DNA from: PLA5 sp040901705
GTDB taxonomy: Bacteria; Planctomycetota; Planctomycetia; Pirellulales; PLA5
DNA: 8,470 bases
Reading direction: 5' to 3'
Assembly: GCA_040901705.1 (NCBI GenBank)
Contig: JBBDYI010000033.1
Span: 1-8,470 of the forward strand
In this document: positions 5,643 through 8,470 of the stretch, in pieces
Layout: each line of letters opens with the position of its first letter
Numbering within the stretch: position 1 is the stretch's first letter
Notes under the pieces: model-generated
The model's database searches: none
What the model was told of the DNA's origin: nothing
The model's input: only the letters and a program-made list of their open reading frames with translations
Translations under genes and position numbers: made by a program

Positions 5643-7222
5643 ATCCTCGCCGCGGCAATTACGAAATCATGATCGATGTCGACCTGATCCAACTCGAGCG
5701 GATTTCCAAGCGCTTCGGCGGCGTAACGGCATTGGAAGAGGTGAGTTTTGGCATTCGACGCGGCGAGGTGCATGCCCTGGTCGGAGAAAACGGGGCCGGC
5801 AAATCGACCCTCATGAAAGTGCTGGCCGGCGTCCACGCGCCGGACGACGGCACGATTCGTTTGGGCGGCAAGCCGGTCCGCTTCGCGAACCCGCGCGACG
5901 CCGGTCGCCACGGAGTCCGTATCGTTTTCCAGGAACTGAATCTGTTCCCCTCGCGGAGCGTGGCCGCGAATGTTTTTGCCAATCGCGAGTGGGTCGGGCG
6001 CTGCGGATGGGTCCGGCGAAGAACGATGGACAATGCGACGCGCGACGTGCTGCGAAACATGGGTTCCGCGATCGAGCCGGGCACACTCGTCGGCTCGCTG
6101 ACGATTGGCGAACAGCAACTTGTCGAAATCGCCCGCTCGCTCGTGCATCAATCGCGGATCATCATTCTCGACGAACCGAATTCGGCGCTCAACGAAGCGG
6201 AATCTCAACGGCTTTTCGAAATCGTCCGCCAACTCCGCGATCGGGGCTTGACGATTATTTACGTGTCGCACCGATTGGAAGAAGTGCTCGCCATCGCCGA
6301 TCGGATTTCGATCCTCCGCGATGGCCGCTTGCAGGGAACGCTCGAGGCCGCGCGAACTTCGATTCCGGAGGTGATCGAAGCCATGATCGGGCGGCGGTTG
6401 GAACAGGCGTTTCCCGCGCGCACGCCCAGCCAAAGCGCCGTTCCGCCGGCAGCGACCGCGATGCTGCAAGTACGCAACGTGCGCCACGGCGACTCTCTGG
6501 GGCCGATTAGCTTCGACGTCCGCGGCGGCGAGATACTGGGTTTCGCCGGGTTGGAAGACGGCGGTGTGAACGGGTTGTTTCGCGTTCTGTTCGGCTTACA
6601 GGCGATGCACGGCGGCGAGTTGATTTATCGCGGCCAGCAGCAGACGCCCGGTTCCGCGCGGCAGGCGATTGCTCGCGGCTGGGGGCTGATCCCCGAAAGC
6701 CGGCGGGACCAAGGGTTGCTGATGGACTGGTCGATCGCCCGCAATACGACGCTGTTGGTGCTCGACAAATTGTGCGGTCGGCTGGGATTCATCGACCGAC
6801 GGGCCGTCCGCGCGACGACCGACCATTTCCTGCGGCGACTCAACGTGATCACGGACGGCCAGGAAAAAAAGGTCGTCGATCTCAGCGGCGGCAACCAGCA
6901 GAAAGTCCTGCTCGCCAAATGGTTGGCCACGCGGCCGGCGCTGTTGATGCTGAATGATCCGACCCGCGGCGTGGACGTCGGCGCCAAATGGGAGATTTAC
7001 CAATTGTGCCGGCAACTGGCCGCCGAGGGGTTGGCGATCCTGTTTACGTCGAGCGAGGCCGACGAGATTCTCGGCCTGTCCGACCGCGTGTTGGTGCTTC
7101 GCAAAGGAAAGCTCGTCCGTGAGTTCCAGCGCGGCGAAGCGAACAAGGCTGAATTGATTCACGCCATGTCCGGCGGGGAAATCGAAGCACCCCGCGCGGC
7201 CGAACCGAGCGGCGACCCGTGA
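5639..7222 (+). CDS. ABC sugar transporter, double-domain ATP-binding subunit (RbsA/MglA/XylG type)
   Basis: Cytoplasmic ATPase of 527 residues with two fused nucleotide-binding domains, as in CUT2 importers. Domain 1 has Walker A GENGAGKST (49-57, Lys55), signature LTIGEQQ (154-160) and Walker B ILDEP (Asp178, Glu179), followed by NSAL where relatives have TSAL. Domain 2 has the intact signature LSGGNQQ (415-421). Its Walker A region is GLEDGGVNGL (304-313), without the Lys or Arg and Ser/Thr, and its Walker B reads LMLNDPTRGVD. There Asn439-Asp440 replace the usual Asp-Glu, so this site probably binds or hydrolyses ATP poorly. A degenerate second site is normal for the family; the Asn is less usual. 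ATG 5639 overlaps the binding-protein stop by four bases (ATGA); a second ATG at 5669 is possible. It ends 10 bp from a convergent gene. Confidence 0.93.
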   Translation: MNPRRGNYEIMIDVDLIQLERISKRFGGVTALEEVSFGIRRGEVHALVGENGAGKSTLMKVLAGVHAPDDGTIRLGGKPVRFANPRDAGRHGVRIVFQELNLFPSRSVAANVFANREWVGRCGWVRRRTMDNATRDVLRNMGSAIEPGTLVGSLTIGEQQLVEIARSLVHQSRIIILDEPNSALNEAESQRLFEIVRQLRDRGLTIIYVSHRLEEVLAIADRISILRDGRLQGTLEAARTSIPEVIEAMIGRRLEQAFPARTPSQSAVPPAATAMLQVRNVRHGDSLGPISFDVRGGEILGFAGLEDGGVNGLFRVLFGLQAMHGGELIYRGQQQTPGSARQAIARGWGLIPESRRDQGLLMDWSIARNTTLLVLDKLCGRLGFIDRRAVRATTDHFLRRLNVITDGQEKKVVDLSGGNQQKVLLAKWLATRPALLMLNDPTRGVDVGAKWEIYQLCRQLAAEGLAILFTSSEADEILGLSDRVLVLRKGKLVREFQRGEANKAELIHAMSGGEIEAPRAAEPSGDP

Positions 7223-7232
7223 CCCCTTTTCG

Positions 7233-8213
7233 TCATTGGTCGTCTAGCACGTGAACCATCGTAATCGACTTCACCATGTCGTGATCCGCGAACTTCCAGA
7301 CGATCTCCTTCTTCTTGTCGTGCGTGACCTCGAACGCGTGCACGCCTTTCCCCTCCTGGCCTCGCAGGAAGTTGGCGACGACGAGGTTGCCGTTCTTGAG
7401 AACCTGAAGACTGGTGATCCAAGTGAGATTCAACTCGGGCGCGTCCGCGGCGGTCAGCTCCCAAACGATCTTCTTATCGGGCGTCACTTCGATCACGCGT
7501 TTATCGGTGCCGCATCCGATGATCGTATTGCCATTGGCCAGCCGCAGCGCTTCGAACACGTCCGTCACTTGCGGATACTCCCAGACAGTTTTGCCATCGC
7601 GGTCGTACTCGCGGACGACGCCCTCGGCTTCGTGACACGCCAGTAGATTGCCGTTGTCGAGCTGATGCACGCAACGCATCTGCCGGTGAGCTTCCTTTTC
7701 GCTCGTGGTCAACTTCACGGTCGAGACGACTTCCCCCTTCGCGTTCACTTCGACCGTCTGGCACGGACCCTGCTCCGCCAGCAACAGATTGCCGTTGGCA
7801 AGCCGATCGCAGGTCAGCACCTGTGCGCACTTGGCGCGGTAGTCAAAGACGACTTTGTGGTTCCGGTCGACTTCTCGCACGCCCGTCGGATTTCCGCCAT
7901 CGGCGAACACGACTTTGCCATCGCCCGTCATACGGAAGCAAACCGCGATCGAAGGAAACGGATGTTCCCAAGCCAAGGCGCCGTCCGGCGAGACTTCCAC
8001 CAATCGGTGCGCGGCGGCGCTGTATTCGCACACCATGATGCGGTGCTTCACCGGTTCCGCCAGCCGTGCTTCGTGATCCGCCGCATGGGCAGGTGACACG
8101 ATCATCGAAGCGAGAAGAAAGAATCTCCATCCAAGGCAACCGGCTCGCAGTGCCCTCCCCCTGGTGGCGTGTCGATCAGTGCTAACCAAACGTGAGATAC
8201 TCGGGCGAATCAT
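7233..8213 (-). CDS. Secreted beta-propeller repeat protein (PQQ/arylsulfotransferase-like blades)
   Basis: A 326-residue protein with a probable Sec signal: an Arg-rich n-region, hydrophobic residues about 29-40, and cleavage after AHA (42-44). The rest is made of repeats of the form (V/R)EV-x2-DGK-x-VWEY followed by LxNGNxLxA. Six copies of the first part start near residues 71, 112, 153, 199, 240 and 292. NGN turns occur at 140-142, 187-189, 227-229 and 274-276. This spacing suggests a six-bladed propeller acting in the periplasm or outside the cell, as scaffold, binding protein or enzyme. No catalytic residue is evident. ATG 8213 is chosen because it has AGGAA seven bases upstream and begins the signal peptide; the frame remains open to 8423, but the extra residues look non-coding. 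The gene is convergent with the importer operon and so probably regulated separately. A role in the sugar pathway is unproven. Confidence 0.8.
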   Translation of the reverse strand: MIRPSISRLVSTDRHATRGRALRAGCLGWRFFLLASMIVSPAHAADHEARLAEPVKHRIMVCEYSAAAHRLVEVSPDGALAWEHPFPSIAVCFRMTGDGKVVFADGGNPTGVREVDRNHKVVFDYRAKCAQVLTCDRLANGNLLLAEQGPCQTVEVNAKGEVVSTVKLTTSEKEAHRQMRCVHQLDNGNLLACHEAEGVVREYDRDGKTVWEYPQVTDVFEALRLANGNTIIGCGTDKRVIEVTPDKKIVWELTAADAPELNLTWITSLQVLKNGNLVVANFLRGQEGKGVHAFEVTHDKKKEIVWKFADHDMVKSITMVHVLDDQ

Positions 8214-8220
8214 CGCATCG

Positions 8221-8225
8221 TTCCT
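8221..8225 (-). promoter_or_regulatory. Ribosome binding site of the propeller gene
   Basis: On the minus strand AGGAA stands seven bases before ATG 8213. An earlier in-frame ATG at 8264 has AAGGAG only one base away, too close to work normally, so this site supports the 8213 start. Confidence 0.45.
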
Positions 8226-8267
8226 GGCAAAGGGGAATTCGATAAGCGGCGGCGGACAGGTCATGCT

Positions 8268-8288
8268 CCTTGTATAGCAGGTACAAGG
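8268..8288. promoter_or_regulatory. Inverted repeat upstream of the propeller gene; candidate operator
   Basis: CCTTGTA and TACAAGG are a perfect 7-bp inverted repeat with a 7-base spacer, 55-75 bases before the propeller start. On the minus strand it contains TATACA, a reasonable -10 box, but no convincing -35 box (TGTGAA, 16 bases upstream). The site lies in the spacer between divergent genes, where an operator would be expected. It could also be chance. Confidence 0.25.
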
Positions 8289-8359
8289 TCCGTTCACATT
8301 GTTTTTCGTTAGCAGATGGGCGTGCAACCGCCAAACTGCCAAACTTCGAGGAGTAGATG

Positions 8360-8377
8360 TCGCCGAAAGGAATTCGC
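8360..8377. repeat. Possible relic of a palindromic repeat arm
   Basis: CGCCGAAAGGAATTCGCC differs from the right-arm sequence CGGCGAAAGGATTCGCC of repeat copies A-C by one substitution and one inserted A. No second arm or CTGTAGGAGG tip is present, so this is at most a degraded fragment. Confidence 0.3.
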
Positions 8378-8421
8378 CAACCGCTGACCGGCACGGAGTT
8401 TTGCTAGGTTTTTGTGGGTGC

Positions 8422-8470
8422 ATGTCGCGGTTTGTTTTTCTAGCTGGCTTGGTGATAGCTGCTAGCGTCG
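8422..8470 (+). CDS. N-terminus of a probable exported protein, cut by the window end
   Basis: From ATG 8422 the frame is open to the end of the window and reads MSRFVFLAGLVIAASV. This is a short positively charged n-region followed by a hydrophobic core, as at the start of a Sec signal peptide. It would be transcribed divergently from the propeller gene, leaving a 208-bp shared upstream region. There is no strong Shine-Dalgarno site. Only 16 codons are visible, so family and reality of the gene rest on the hydrophobic pattern alone. Confidence 0.45.
   Translation, partial: MSRFVFLAGLVIAASV

Noticed and set aside
7223..7232. Bidirectional terminator between the convergent ATPase and propeller genes
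   Set aside because: The gap is only 10 bp, and I found no stem of useful length across it; only a short T-run (CCCCTTTT) is present.
8182..8394. 70-codon minus-strand frame overlapping the propeller start
   Set aside because: It overlaps the propeller signal peptide, has no recognisable domain, and its start falls near the possible repeat relic. It cannot be supported as a gene from this sequence alone.
1..8470. Defence system, phage or insertion-sequence transposase
   Set aside because: All substantial genes are accounted for by metabolic, transport and propeller families. No transposase, integrase, nuclease or toxin motif was seen on either strand.

Overview
The window looks like a chromosomal segment from a GC-rich planctomycete, most likely related to Pirellulales. 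This is an inference from gene content (phytanoyl-CoA dioxygenase-type enzyme, xylose-isomerase-like TIM barrel, sugar ABC importer, NGN-type beta-propeller secretory protein), from the scarcity of strong Shine-Dalgarno sites and from the codon use. No rRNA, tRNA, phage or transposase gene was seen.

Layout, left to right. (1) 1-444: C-terminal part of a D-2-hydroxyacid dehydrogenase, with an in-frame TAA just upstream of the first usable ATG. (2) 621-1496: Fe(II)/2-oxoglutarate dioxygenase of the PhyH family. (3) 1664-3309: short-chain dehydrogenase followed by a TIM-barrel sugar-phosphate isomerase/epimerase-like protein, with stop and start overlapping by one base. (4) 3496-7222: complete ribose-type ABC importer in the order permease, substrate-binding lipoprotein, double-domain ATPase. 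The last two genes overlap by four bases. (5) 7233-8213, minus strand: secreted beta-propeller protein, convergent with the ATPase gene. (6) 8422-8470: the first codons of a probable exported protein, cut by the window end.

The plus-strand genes read as a carbohydrate uptake and oxidation locus. The importer brings in a sugar or polyol, and the dehydrogenases, the isomerase and the dioxygenase are candidates to oxidise and rearrange it. The substrate cannot be read from sequence.

The most unusual signal is a family of three nested palindromic elements. They sit in the spacers before the dioxygenase, before the SDR and before the importer. Each core of 72-73 bp has two 26-nt inverted arms around a 20-21 nt centre, and each arm contains its own small palindrome, GGCGAA-N4-TTCGCC. 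Two copies share extra flanking sequence in inverted orientation, and one has 17-bp outer inverted repeats (15/17), as expected of a small non-autonomous mobile element. They divide the plus-strand cluster into four transcription-unit-like blocks. Two further arm-like hairpins lie at 461-482 and 8360-8377.
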